The position numbers and the translations under genes are program-made. Source: Armigeres subalbatus (taxonomy: Eukaryota; Arthropoda; Insecta; Diptera; Culicidae). From it: a stretch of 64,000 nucleotides of DNA. The number at the start of each line of letters is the position of its first letter. Positions within the stretch are counted from its first letter, which is position 1. The notes beneath the pieces were generated by a model. It searched no databases, was not told where the DNA came from, and saw only the letters and a list, made by a program, of their open reading frames with translations. Location: positions 296,885,293 to 296,949,292 of the forward strand of contig NC_085140.1 of the NCBI RefSeq assembly GCF_024139115.2. The letters run 5' to 3'. This document shows, piece after piece, positions 24,490 to 36,480 of this stretch.

Positions 24490-27060
24490 GGAGCTTGGAC
24501 TTGTGTTTTGTGACACATTGGATAGAACGCAACCGTTGCATAGGTTCACGGCCATCCAAGAAAACCCTGGAATAGGCCTTAAGATCTACACGCGTAACCA
24601 GAAATCTTTCGCCTTGTTTCAAAAATGGTAGAACCCCTTTGTGGTACATAGAATAGAATGCGTCCATTGCATAGGTTCACGGTCATCCAAGAAAACCCTG
24701 GAATAGGCCTTAAGATCTACACGCGTAAACAAAAATCTTTCGCCTTGTTTCAAAAATGGTACAACCCCTTTGTGATACATAGAATAGAATGCGTCCATAG
24801 CCTAGGTTCACGGCCATCCAAGAAAACCCTGGACTAGGCCTTAAGATCTACACGCGTAACCAGAAATATTTCGCCTTGTTTCAAAAATGGTACAACCCCT
24901 TTAAGGTACATAGAATAGAATGCGTCCATTGCATAGGTTCACGGTCATCCAAGAAAACCCTGGAATAGGCCTTAAGATCTACACGCGTAAACAAAAATCT
25001 TTCGCCTTGTTTCAAAAATGGTACAACCCCTTTGTGATACATAGAATAGAATGCGTCCATAGCCTAGGTTCACGGTCATCCAAGCGAACCCTGGAATAGG
25101 CTTTAAGATCTACACGCGTAACCAAAAATCTTTCGCCTTGTTTCAAAAATGGTACAACCCCTTTGTGGTACATAGAATAGAATGCGTCCATTGCATAGGT
25201 TCACGGTCATCCAAGAAAACCCTGGAATATGCCTTAAGATCTACACGCGTAACCAGAAATATTTTGCCTTGTTTAAAAAATGGTACAACCCCTTTGTGGT
25301 TCATAGAAAAGAATGCCTCCATAGCCTAGGTTCACGGTCATCCAAGAAAACCCTGGAATAGGCCTTAAGATCTACACGCGTAAACAGAAATCTTTCGCCT
25401 TGTTTCAAAAATGGTACAACCCCTTTGTGGTACATAGAATAGAATGCGTCCATAGCCTAGGTTCACGGTCATCCAAAAACCCTGGAATAGGCCTTGTGAT
25501 CTACACGCGTAAACAGAAATCTTTCGCCTTGTTTCAAAAATGATACAACCCCTTTGTGGTACATATAATAGAATGCGCCCATTGCATAGGTTCACGGTCA
25601 TCCAAGAAAACCCTGGAATAGGCCTGAAGATCTACACGCGTAACCAAAAATCTTTCGCCTTGTTTCAAAAATGGTACAACCCCTTTCTGGTACATAGAAT
25701 AGAATGCGTCCATTGCATAGGTTCACGGTCATCCAAGAAAACCCTGGAATAGGCCTGAAGATCTACACGCGTAACCAGAAATCTTTCGCCTTGTTTCAAA
25801 AATGGTACAACCCCTTTGTGGTACATAGAATAGAATGCGTCCATTGCATAGGTTCACGGTCATCCAAGAAAACCCTGGAATAGGCCTTAAGATCTACACG
25901 CGTAAACAGAAATCTTTCGCCTTGTTTCAAAAATGGTACAACCCCTTTGTGGTACATAGAACAGAATGCGTCCATAGCCTAGGTTCACGGTCATCCAAGA
26001 AAACCCTGGAATAGGCCTTAAGATCTACACGCGTAAACAGAAATCTTTCGCCTTGTTTTAAAAATGGTACAACCCCTTTGTGGTACATAGAACAGAATGC
26101 GTCCATAGCCTAGGTTCACGGTCATCCAAGAAAACCCTGGATTAGGCCTTAAGATCTACACGCGTACCAAAAATCTTTCGCCTTGTTTCAAAAATGGTAC
26201 AACCCCTTTGTGGTACATAGAATAGAATGCGTCCATTGCATAGGTTCACGGTCATCCAAGAAAACCGTGGAATAGGCCTTAAGATCTACACGCGTAAACT
26301 GAAATCTTTCGCCTTGTTTCAAAAATGGTACAACCCCTTTATGGTACATAGAATAGAATGCGTCCATTGCATAGGTTCACGGTCATCCAAGAAAACCGTG
26401 GAATAGGCTTTAAGATCTCCACATGTAAACAGAAATCTTTCGCCTTGTTCCAAAAATAGTACAACCCCTTTGTGGTACATAGAATAGAATGCGTCTATTG
26501 CATATGTTCACGGCCATCCAAGAAAACCCTGGAATAGGCCTTAAAATCTACACGCGTAACCAGAAATTTTTCGCCTTGTTTCAAAAATGGTACAACCCCT
26601 ATGTGGTACATAGAATAGAATGCGTCCATAGCCTAGGTTCACGGTCATCCAAGAAAACCCTGGAATAGGCCTTAAGATCTACACGCGTAAACTGAAAAAT
26701 ATTTCGGCTTGTTTCGAAAGTGGTGCAACTCCTTTTGTGGTACATATAATAGAATGCGTCCATTGCATCCAAGAAAACCCTGGGTAAGGGCCTTAAGATC
26801 TACACGTGTAATTTAAAATCTTTCGGTTTGTTTCAAAAGTGGTACAACCCCTTAGAAAAAAGCCTTAAAATCTACATGCTTAACCAAAAATCTTTCGCCT
26901 TATTTCAAAAGTGGTACATAAAATATAATGCGTCCATTGCATAGGTTCATGGTCATCAAAAAAAAAACTCTTGAAAAGGCCTTAAGATCTACACGCGTAA
27001 CCAGAAATCTTTCGGCTTGTTTCAAAAGTGGTACAACCGCTTTGTGGTCCATAGAATAAA
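24490..27060. repeat. Satellite array, 131-bp unit, about 19 copies
   Basis: The TAGGTTCACGG landmark recurs at 24541, 24672, 24803, 24934, 25065, 25196, 25327 and 25458, exactly 131 bp apart, and continues to about 26640. Units carry AAGATCTACACGCGTAA and CTTTCGCCTTGTTTCAAAAA. Two sub-variants alternate irregularly (CCATTGCATAGG and CCATAGCCTAGG). Units decay toward the right end (26690-27060). Short open frames here are repeat artefacts. Confidence 0.95.
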
Positions 27061-27133
27061 ATGTGTTCATGGCATATGCTAATGGCCATTCTAGAAATTT
27101 ATGGAGTAATACTTCTTGGCTTACACCAATAAC

Positions 27134-27557
27134 CAAGGATGTTATCGATCATTTAGTAATCTCCCTTCGATCATTTAGTAGTTTGTCAATAACTCATTCC
27201 AGAGGCTAAATTTCAAAATGTGTTGTATGGTGGACTTCTAGTGCAAAGGTTTATCTACAACTCTGCCTAACAGTTCGTTGTTTGAATTTCACTAATAACG
27301 GAACTATAGCGCTAGTAACAGTAACTTAGACTAAATGATTGCATGTTTTGTTATCATTTAGTATAAGTATAGCAACTAGCACCGTAACTCCTTTAATGGT
27401 GGAATTCGAACATCCACCTGTTAAGGTAAGTTGTAGAAAAACCTTCGCACTAAAAGTTCACCATACAACTCATTTTGAACTTAGGCCTCTGGAATGAGTT
27501 ATTGACAAACTACTAAATGATCGAAGGCAGATTACTAAATGATCGATAACATCCTTG
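27134..27557. mobile_element. hAT-like MITE, 424 bp
   Basis: Near-complete foldback. The ends are CAAGGATGTTATCGATCATT and its reverse complement, with inner inverted blocks such as TCAATAACTCATTCCAGAGGC. A perfect 8-bp target duplication CCAATAAC flanks it (27126-27133 and 27558-27565). Non-coding. It inserted near the decayed edge of the 131-bp array. Confidence 0.92.
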
Positions 27558-27719
27558 CCAATAACAGTTGGTCTTTAACCTGATATAAATACGGTACATG
27601 GTCTATGCAATATTAGCCCGTTTTTTTCCTTGCGTTTCCGGCGTGAAATTGTCTCGTTCCAATTTATTAACATTTTGCATTTCCAAGGAATAAACAGTTA
27701 CGTACGTGATATGAATGAA

Positions 27720-27930
27720 TTTTGTATACTACCTGGAACCCATGACAACAAGAACTACTTGGGATGCACACATTCCAACAGATGAAGATGCGCAACTTGT
27801 TATTTTTTCAATTAATGGTTCCATAATGGAGGGTAACCAGTAGACCTTGACTCTACGGAGTTCGTAGATTACTTCGAACCCATGACAATAACAAGCAGTA
27901 CATGGAATGCAAATATATACAGTACATTTT
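27720..27930. repeat. Decayed outliers of the 143-bp satellite
   Basis: Two degenerate units, with CTACCTGGAACCCATGACAACA and CCTTGACTCTACGGAGTTCGTAGA, left of the main array. They are separated from it by an RTE reverse transcriptase fragment, which suggests that the retroelement landed in an older, longer array. Confidence 0.7.
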
Positions 27931-27944
27931 CATTTATTTAGACT

Positions 27945-28570
27945 ACATCTAAACAGATAACACTGAATCAACAATTTGACGCCACAATACACGGTTCGAG
28001 GCCGCATCTCTCCATCCTCGAATACGCCCCACGCTCGCCAAGTCATTTTGCACCTGGCCTGCCCATCTCGCTCGCTGCGCTCCACACCGTCTCGTACCTG
28101 CCGGATCGAAAGCGAACACCATCTTTGCAGGGTTGCTGTCCGACATTCTTGCAACATGTCCTGCCCATCGTACCCTTCCGGCTTTAGCCGTAGAGTTGGG
28201 CGAGCTCGTGGTTCATTCTTCGCCGCCACACACCGTTTTCTTGCACACCGCCAAAGATGGTCCTAAGCACCCGTCTCTTGAATACTCCGAGTGCTTGTAA
28301 GTCCTCTTCGAGCATTGTCCATGTTTCATGTCCGTAAGGACAACCGGTCTTATTAGCGTCTTGTACATGACACATTTGGTGCGGTGGCGAATCTTTTTTG
28401 ACCGCAGTTTCTTCTGGAGCCCGTAGTAGGCCCGACTTCCACAAATGATGCGCCTTCGTATTTCACGACTAAAATTGTTATCAGCCGTAAGCAAGGATCC
28501 GAGGTAGACGAATTCCTCGACCACCTCGAAGGTATCCTCGTCTATCGTAACACTAATATACAGTATTGAC
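27945..28570 (-). pseudogene. RTE-like LINE reverse transcriptase fragment
   Basis: On the minus strand it encodes FEVVEEFVYLGSLLTADNN near 28510, TKCVMYKTLIRPVVL near 28360, then in other frames HETWTMLEEDLQALGVF, RRMNHELAQLY, RWAGHVARMSDSNPAKMVF and AQRARWAGQVQNDLASVGR. These are the C-terminal blocks of the same RTE-like family seen at 12515. There are at least two frameshifts and no catalytic FADD box. It lies inside the 143-bp satellite region. Confidence 0.85.
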
Positions 28571-28934
28571 CCGATTTTGTCACTCTCCGATATTGTCATC
28601 TCTGATTTTGTTGACCCCGCATTTTTTTTCGTTTTTATTATTTTCAAATAATACCGCAAACTACAATGATTTTCGTGAAATAACGTTCAACGCCTGTGGT
28701 TTATTCTGAATTAATTCAAAGAACCTGTCAAGAATTTTGTAAGCCTCTTCGACAAGAAATTACGGATTCCGTTCACGTATTTTGCCTTTCCAAGGCATAA
28801 ACTGATTCATATTGGCGAAAAAAAAAAAAAATAAAAATAAAAATTGTTCCAATTTTGTCACATTCTCTATTTCATCACCCAGAATTCACTAGGAATGATA
28901 AAATCGGGATATTACTGTACCAAGCAGAGGCCAC

Positions 28935-31390
28935 AAAAAGTGTTCAACGTTCAGTAACTGCATCCATTAAGGAGCACACGACCACAAAAAGAATTACTTT
29001 AAAGACAAACATAGACCAAGAAGGGGTTACACAACTTGTTTATTTTCAAATAACTGCCCCCATTAAGGAGGTTGACTCTATGTTCGTAGACTACCAGGAA
29101 CTCACGACAACAACAAGAACTACTTTAAATACACACATATATAAGGAAGGGGTCACACAACTTGTTTATTCTTCAATAACTGCCTCCATTACGGAGGTTG
29201 ATCCACAGACCTTGACTCTATAGAGTTCGTAGACTACCTGGCGTCAATGACAACATCAAGATCTACTTGAAATACAAATATATACCTGGAAGGGATCGCA
29301 CAACTTGTTTATTCTTCAATAACTGCCTCCATTACGGAGGTTGATCCACAGACCTTGACTCTATGGAGTTCGTAGACTACCTGGCATCAATGACAACATC
29401 AAGATTTACTTGAAATACAAATATATACCTAGAAGGGGTCGCACAACTTGTTTATTCTTCAATAACTGCCTCCATTACGGAGGTTGATCCACAGACCTTG
29501 ACTCTGTGGAGTTCGTAGACTACCTGGAGCCTACGACATTAACAAGAATTACTTGGAATACAAACATATACCAAGAAGGGGTTACACAACTTGTTTGTTC
29601 TCCAATTACTGTGTCCGTTACGGAGGTTGATCCACAGACCTTGACTCTATGGAGTTGGTAAACTTCCTGGAGCCCACGACAACAACAAGAACTACAAGGA
29701 ATATAAACATATACCCAGAAGGGGTCACACAACTTGTTTATTTTTCAATAACTGCCTCCATTACGGAGGTTGATCCACAGACCTTGACTCTATGGAGTTT
29801 TTAGACTACCTGGCATCAATGGCAACATCAAGATCTACTTGAAATACAAATATATACCTAGAAGGGGTCGCACAACTTGTTTATTCTTCAATAACTGCCT
29901 CCATTACGGATGTTGATCCACAGACCTTGACTCTGTGGAGTTCGTAGACTACCTGGAGCCTACGACAACAACAAGAACTACTTGGAATACAAACATATAC
30001 CAAGAAGGGGTTACACAACTTGTTTATTCTCCAATAACTGTCTCCGTTACGGAGGTTGATCCACAGACCTTGACTCTATAAAGTTGGTCAACTTCCTGGA
30101 GCCCACGACAACAACAAGAACTACAAGGAATACAAACATATACCCAGAAGGGGTCACACAACTTGTTTATTCTTCAATAACTGCCTCCATTACGGAGGTT
30201 GATCCACAGACCTTGACTCTGTGGAGTTCGTAGACTTCCTGGAGCCCACGACAACAACAAGAACTACTTGGAATACAAATATATACCAAGAAGGGGTTAA
30301 ACAACTTGTTTATTCTCCAATAACTGTCTCCGTTACGGAGGTTGATCCACAGACCTTGACTCTATAAAGTTGGTAAACTTCCTGGAGCCCACGACAACAA
30401 CAAGAACTACAAGGAATACAAACATATACCTAGAAGGGGTCGCACAACTTGTTTATTCTTCAATAACTGCCTCCATTACGGATGTTGATCCACAGACCTT
30501 GACTCTGTGGAGTTCGTAGACTACCTGGAGCCTACGACAACAACAAGAACTACTTGAAATACAAATATATACCAAGAAGGGGTTACACAACTTATTTGTT
30601 CTCCAATAGCTGTCTCCGTTACAGAGGTTGATCCACAGACCTTGACTCTATGGAGTTGGTAAACTTCCTGGAGCCCACGACAACAACAAGAACTACAAGG
30701 AATATAAACATATACCCAGAAGGGGTCACACAACTTGTTTATTTTTCAATAACTGCCTCCATTACGGAGGTTGATCCACAGACCTTGACTCTATGGAGTT
30801 TTTAGACTACCTGGCATCAATGGCAACATCAAGATCTACTTGAAATACAAATATATACCTAGAAGGGGTCGCACAACTTGTTTATTCTTCAATAACTGCC
30901 TCCATTACGGATGTTGATCCACAGACCTTGACTCTGTGGAGTTCGTAGACTACCTGGAGCCTACGACAACAACAAGAACTACTTGGAATACAAACATATA
31001 CCAAGAAGGGGTTACACAACTTGTTTATTCTCCAATAACTGTCTCCGTTACGGAGGTTGATCCACAGACCTTGACTCTATAAAGTTGGTAAACTTCCTGG
31101 AGCCCACGACAACAACAAGAACTACAAGGAATACAAACATATACCCAGAAGGGGTCATACAACTTGTTTATTCTTCAATAACTGCCTCCATTACGGAGGT
31201 TGATCCACAGACCTTGACTCTGTGGAGTTCGTAGACTTCCTGGAGCCCACGACAACAACAAGAACTACTTGGAATACAAACATGTACCAAGAAGGGGTCA
31301 CACAACTTGTTTATTCTTCAATAACTGTCTCCATTACGAAGGTTGATCAACAGATCTTGACTGTGTGGAGTTCGTAGATCATGACAACCG
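28935..31390. repeat. Satellite array, 143-bp unit with higher-order period
   Basis: The GTTGATCCACAGACC landmark recurs at 29197, 29340, 29483, 29626 and 29769, exactly 143 bp apart, for about 17 units. Sub-variants differ in the CTGGCATCAATG, CTGGAGCCTACGAC and CTGGAGCCCACGAC segments. The order of variants at 29520-29732 repeats at 30521-30733, a shift of 1001 bp, which is exactly seven units, so a higher-order repeat of seven monomers is present. Open frames are repeat artefacts. Confidence 0.95.
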
Positions 31391-31924
31391 CTAATACCAC
31401 TTCGCATGCAAGCCTATATTCTGTTTCTAGAACATCCGTTGAACTTAGATCATCTAAAAACAACCTCCGAAGCTAATCCAAATTTGCCTCATATAAATGC
31501 TCGAAACTTTTTTTACGCTCATATAGGGCGTAAAAAGAGGGAGCGTTATTTCGAATTTGGAGCGTAAAAAGAGGGAGCGTTATTTGGAATTTTGAGCGTA
31601 AAAAGAGGGAGCGTAAAAGGAGGGAGCGTAAAAGGAGGGAGCGTAAAAGGAGGGAGCGTAAAAAGAGGTTTTACAGTAACCACAAATAAAGTAAGGCTCT
31701 TTATGATTGGAACCATATGTTGAAATTCGAAATCGGACCAGGATCAAGTGAGATATGGCCATTTGTTTAGAATCGGTGCCGATCGGGAGTTTTAAAAGGT
31801 ACCAGGCCACAAATTCATTTGAATCAAACTTTTTGACCGATCTTCCATTATGATTACATTCCAAAAGTCTTCTGATTCGTCAATAATGAGAAACCAATTA
31901 AAAAGACGGATCCTAAGATCGCTG

Positions 31925-32400
31925 GGGTGCCCACGGGGAACCTGTAGAAGGGGACATTTCAGTTTTAGCGCCAAAACTGGTCATTCGACGGTTCGTTTTT
32001 CATAGTTTTCTATCTGGAAGCAAGGTATGAATATAAAATGGACCGTTGACGGCTTTGGTTGCTTCCGGGACCTACGGATTGTCTCCGGGGGACCTGTTGA
32101 GGGGACATTTTAGTTTTAGCGGCAAAACTGGTCATTCGACGGTTTTTTTCACGGTTTTCTATCAGGAAGCGAAGTATGAATATAAAATGGACCATTGACG
32201 GCTTTGGCTCATTCCGGGACCTACGGATTGTCCCCGGGCGCCTGTGGAAGGGGACATTTTAGTTTTAGCGCCAAAACTGATCATTCGACGGTTCGTTTTT
32301 CATGGTTTTCTATCAGGAAACGAGGTATGAATATAACATGAACCAGTGACGGCTTTGACCGCTTCCACGACCTACAGATTCTAATGCTACGATGGTTAAG
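31925..32400. repeat. Tandem repeat, about 150-bp unit, three copies
   Basis: Three successive units each contain GGGGACATTT, AGTTTTAGCG, CATTCGACGG, a TTTTCTATC segment and GACGGCTTTG. The GGGGACATTT starts are near 31950, 32101 and 32250. Non-coding; it lies just outside the 7.6-kb block. Confidence 0.85.
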
Positions 32401-32409
32401 CCGATCGAT

Positions 32410-32984
32410 GCGCAGTGGCGGAAACTCGTACAAAACATCAAGAAAGATTCGTTTTTTTGCGAAGCACATATTATTTCAATTTTACACATATTGTGAATGA
32501 GCTAATTGCTCAATTTGTTGATTGTACCTTGTAAATTAAATTTTTGATGACTTGGTAAAAGTTGATGCTATAAAGCATATCCTAAAAAAAAATCGTGTGG
32601 GCAATTTAAAGTGTGAAAGATTTGTTAAGTCTGACATTTATATGGGGGCCCGCCACTGTGCGACGGCACATTGCCATTCTTTTTTTCACGCGCTTTCGTA
32701 CGGGAGAGCGTTGATCAAAGCACGATACTTTTTGAGTATGCGATATAGGGTAATTGTGTTTTTCTTAGCGCATGATAGCAATAAGACATGAGAAAAGTTA
32801 TGTCTGCCCGAATAAAACAAAACCACAAGTTCTTTTGTACAAACTGTATATAAACAATACAATTTTTTGGTAACAATTGAAAATATTGTACTTTTATTGT
32901 GCGATTTATGATACAAATAAAACATTCTATTGTATTCACAATAAAATTACAATAATTTATATTGCTCCGACAGTAAACAAAAAC
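32410..32984. other. AT-rich spacer upstream of candidate gene
   Basis: No gene is supported. TATAAACAATAC near 32849 could act as a TATA element for the candidate at 32985, but nothing firm supports it. Confidence 0.4.
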
Positions 32985-33379
32985 ATGGTAACAAAAATGG
33001 CGATTCCGATAGTTTCCGTAAGGTTTTTGATTTCGATATCTATCTGCAGCAGTTATTTATATTCATTTTCTGTAAGTACCAACTAAATTAAAATATTTAC
33101 AAAATCTTCAATCATATTAGATTTTTCTCTTTTCTTTATTTTCGTGCAGGTATGATGCTGGTTGGTTAGAATTTAAGATGATTTCAGTGCGTCAAAATTT
33201 TGACCAATGGTTCAGGCGCGACAGAGCGGAAAGATTGGAACCAATCTCAATCTGAGATTACCGGGATCACGGATCACGGATTCACTCACATCGCCATTAT
33301 CGACTCGCCGGACTTCATCGACTTCATGCTCAAGCAAACGCTTTCGAAACCTCCTCCGAAACCAAAGGACCACCAATAG
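32985..33379 (+). CDS. Candidate small secreted protein, two exons
   Basis: Exon 1 (32985-33071) opens with ATG and encodes 29 residues with a hydrophobic signal-peptide-like core (IPIVSVRFLISISI). It ends at a consensus donor, GTAAGT. Exon 2 (33188-33379) follows a TTTCAG acceptor in the right phase and encodes 63 residues beginning CVKILTNGSG, including DHGFTHIAIIDSPDFIDF, and ending at TAG. The total is 92 residues. I do not recognise the family. The acceptor has a poor pyrimidine tract, and a stronger acceptor at 33149 would bring an immediate stop, so the model is tentative. Base composition rises sharply in exon 2 compared with the AT-rich flank, which favours coding. The alternative is the 5' part of a larger broken gene (next entry). 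Confidence 0.38.
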
Positions 33380-33720
33380 TGACACCGAAGAAAGGTGGAA
33401 GTCGATTGAATTAATCGCTTACCACTTTCACCGGACCAATAACGCAACCGACGGAACTCGAGACACGGAGGATGAGCAGTGGCTTAAAAAGCTGCATATT
33501 TTTTCCTTTGTTGTATGCGATTTATCCTTTGGTGATCTGCTGGGGAACTTGATTATAACGCCGACGACCGACGACGTGTGCGAAAAAATCTGGAATATTT
33601 CGATACCTCCCAGCCGGAGTTCGTAGTGCTGGTCCGTGGGCACCAATACAAACTGTTAAAATTTACGGATTTACGGTATCTCGTATGGCACATTTTTAAC
33701 CTGGTAATTATACTGCACGG
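33374..33720 (+). pseudogene. Coding-like continuation in shifted frames, ending at a splice donor
   Basis: After the TAG at 33377 the coding-like composition continues in another frame (RWKSIELIAYHF, then EQWLKKLHIFSFVVCDL). It continues after GGGG near 33548 in a third frame (RKNLEYFDTSQPEFVVLVRG, then RYLVWHIFNLVI) and reaches a consensus donor, GTGAGT, at 33721. Two 1-nt shifts would join all of this to the preceding exon. I do not recognise the product. It could be a decayed gene, a gene with assembly indels, or chance open frames in a GC-richer patch. Confidence 0.35.
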
Positions 33721-33724
33721 GGTG

Positions 33725-34315
33725 AGTATTGCATTTGCAATTGTCCTTCCAATCGATTGTTTGATCGGGTAAGACGGTATAATGCGTCGACCATCTGACC
33801 AAAACACCCCTCTTTAACTTCTAGAAAACCAAAACTAACTAAGGTTTAAGGCAGTTGGTACCTATAAATGTTTGTGAGATCATCATACTATGTGAATATG
33901 GGAATATGAACAAAATTCGAAAGGCTAAAGATTTGATGTAACTTTCAATGTTTGTTTGCTCAGCATTATGTAGCGACGCTACCATACTGTCCGCTAATAT
34001 TGCACTGGAGCACAATACCAATATAATTTTTCATAACAAAATTGACTTCCCCACATCAATGGTGATTTTTGAATAATTGATTAGATGAAATAAATCTAAT
34101 TTTAAAATCAATATTTTATCTATTAGCTAATGTAACGAAACTGTATATTTTCAATCACCAACGATAAAAACAAATATTTTCTATTCTCATTTCATTAATA
34201 CTTCCAGTATAAGAACATTTACCCTACAGGATAAACTCTAATGCTATATAGAGGCAATAAACATGTCTCACATTCGATGATTCATATTTGTATGTATCTT
34301 CTCACACGTTAAGTG
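33725..34315. other. AT-rich spacer, no gene seen
   Basis: No supported feature. If the donor at 33721 is real, this is intronic. Confidence 0.4.
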
Positions 34316-34710
34316 TATTGATGGTGCTGTGGTATAGTTAGCGCTTCTCACCCCAGAGATCACGAGTTCAAATCCGAGGTAGGGGGTTTTGCTTTTTTTT
34401 TGCACGTTAAAACAGTTTTTTCGCCATAACTTCGGAACGCAATGTCCGATGGATCTAATTTTCAATAGCAAACAATGGGATTGAATTCTACGTCGAATGG
34501 AACTTGTTGTGAGCAAATTGGATAATGCTAAGTACCAAAAAGTGTGTCTCACATTTTTGTACACACACATACAGACATCACCTCAATTCGTCGAACTGAG
34601 TTTATTGGTATATAACACTATGGGTTCCCGGGCCTTCTATCAAAAGTTCGGTTTTGGAGTGATCCTATAGCCTTTACGTATACTTAGTATACGAGAAAGG
34701 CAAAACTATG
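34316..34710 (+). mobile_element. tRNA-like segment fused to repeat family X, copy 2
   Basis: 34322-34385 has pol III-like boxes (GTGGTATAGTTAGCGC and GAGTTCAAATCC) followed by a T-run, as in a tRNA-derived SINE head. From about 34400 the sequence follows family X (CAATAGCAAACAATGGGA, CATCACCTCAATTCGTCGA, TATACTTAGTATACGAGAAAGG). It ends just before the giant inverted repeat. Confidence 0.7.
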
Positions 34711-34758
34711 AAGTCGGGGCGTTATGGCTGGAAAGATCAAGATTTATTGTGTCAATAG

Positions 34759-36480
34759 CAGTCTTCCCAAACGAACATCGAACACGCTGAGTACAGCTGT
34801 TCGTATACTCCATCTGTACCCTTGCTTCGTGTTTGTACGCATACGCACGAAAAGTATACTTGTACCCGAACTTGCGTTCGAGTTTCATTTTGTACATATG
34901 TACTGTACATCTGTACAGTTCCATGTATAATCTGGCTGTAAAATTTTGCCGCTGAATATATTTCCAGAAGCTTCTCGAGCAAAACAAATGTAGACAGTAA
35001 ACAAAATCATAGATGTGCGGATATGAGAAAAATTGGGTTCTCAATATTTGCATGAGGTTTGGTACTTTAGAACGCTCAGTAAAGTGTTCATGCAAAAATT
35101 AGGATTATATTTTAAAATGTTAAGATTTCTCCGCTTTGAGTAAATCCATTCCTTGAATATGCCCCCTCCCTAGATACGGTATTTAGTGCGAACTCATCAA
35201 ATTGCTAATATTTGTATATTTCAAAAGCAAAACAGATTGCTATTTTATGTCACCATATTGAAAACCAATAAATTCTTGACCGAAAACACCGTCAGAAGCC
35301 GGTCACTTCAGCGGAAAACAATCATGTTGTCCTATTTTGTTGCATTCGGGGCCGTACACTAATTACGTAAGCAAATTTTTCGGGTTATTGAATACCCCCT
35401 CCCCCCATGTAAGATTTTTCCCATACAAATATTTTTTTTTATTTATGTGGAGCGTAAGAAAATGGCAGACCCCCCCTCCCCCGTAAGTGCTTACGTAATT
35501 AGTGTACGATCCCTTCCTTGGTTGTAGCCTGTACAGATTACGAATATAGTCATTTGATATCATTTTAAAAGAAAATGAGGCGTGTGATCTTTGATATCAA
35601 CCTATACTTTTTAATAAGTCATAGAGCTGGTAGTCTGTGAAGGCTATTACGTAATATGTTATAAATGGCATTTGCCAACACGATGCCGGTTTTTGACATT
35701 ACAATGCGGTCATGCGGTGCATCCATGAGGGGTGTTCATGATTTACGTGGCGCTATAGGGGGATGAAGGGGATAGCCTCAAGCGTTATGATCCAGACAAA
35801 AGATTTAAATTGTTCATACACAATGTGCCATAAAGGAGGGTCTGCATTCGCCCAACTTTATGTTACGTAATTTGTGAGCGGCTCCATAGCGCAACGCGAA
35901 GTGATTTCTCCTGATGAACAATACACAATTTGGTTTTATTACGAAAACATTAACGGAGAGTCAAGAAATTGTTCCGCTGATCTATAAGTATAAATAGTAT
36001 TTATAATTATGCGCTTTCTATTCCTTCTCTGTGGAATGTACACGCTCAACTAAAGTTATATAGCGGCATGTGAATCGAAATCAAATTTATCAACATCTTC
36101 TGTTCTCTTAATTATTCTTACGTGATGTTGAAAACCCATATCAGTTGGTCATTAACGTCATGAAAAGTGCTGCATCATTAGAAAATTATTCGCAAAAAAA
36201 CCTTTCAGATCTACCCATCACTGCGCATCTTTATTTCAGCGTGTATAGTTTCCGAATTCCATTTTGTTCTTTCTCTTTGTCTCTTACTCTATCGACTCTC
36301 AGACCGCTCGGAACTGAAAGCAAGTTTGTACACGTGTTTTGTACTTAAGTACAAGTTTGTTTAGGCAGGTACTGGGTATCCCGTTGTACTCGAGTACATC
36401 AATAATTCACGTTCTGTGTTCAACACGAGTTGATGAAAATGTTCTTGTGTTGAACATCACACATGTTCGTGGGAAGACTG
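34759..36480 (+). mobile_element. hAT-like element, left copy (1722 bp)
   Basis: Starts CAGTCTTCCCAAACGAACAT and ends ATGTTCGTGGGAAGACTG, giving inverted ends CAGTCTTCCC. It is nearly identical to the reverse complement of 37097-38819. Outer flank GTCAATAG (34751-34758); inner flank CTCGCAAC (36481-36488). No transposase is recognisable: the longest open frame (34706-35095, minus) runs across the element end and matches nothing I know. A nested MITE-like piece occupies 35348-35513. Confidence 0.9.
35348..35513. mobile_element. Nested MITE inside the left hAT-like copy
   Basis: GGGGCCGTACACTAATTACG on the left pairs with CGTAATTAGTGTACGATCCC on the right. It is about 166 bp, non-coding, with poly-C and poly-T tracts between. 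The same piece sits at the mirrored position 38065-38230, so it was part of the element before it spread. Confidence 0.75.

Larger units (their letters stand above)
24067..31676. mobile_element. 7.6-kb block with inverted ends and TA flanks, carrying two satellites
   Basis: The left end is CTGCAAAACCTCTTTTTGCGC. The right end in reverse complement is CTGTAAAACCTCTTTTTACGC. Both are flanked by TA (24065-24066, 31677-31678), as for Tc1/mariner-type insertion. Inside each end are direct repeats of a GAGCGTAAAAAGAGGGAGCG motif (24105-24230 and 31525-31665). Between lie a 131-bp satellite, a hAT-like MITE, an RTE fragment and a 143-bp satellite. No transposase was seen. One large element is the simpler reading; two short MITEs of one family flanking older satellite DNA is the alternative. 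Confidence 0.6.

Noticed and set aside
25138..25752. Repeated short open frames in the 131-bp array
   Set aside because: They recur because the satellite recurs, with frame lost at every indel; 131 is not a multiple of three.
29520..30733. Near-identical 70-residue minus-strand frames
   Set aside because: They reflect the 143-bp higher-order repeat, not paralogous genes.
24490..31390. Possible CRISPR-like direct repeats
   Set aside because: Units are 131 and 143 bp, contiguous, with no unique spacers, in a eukaryotic context.
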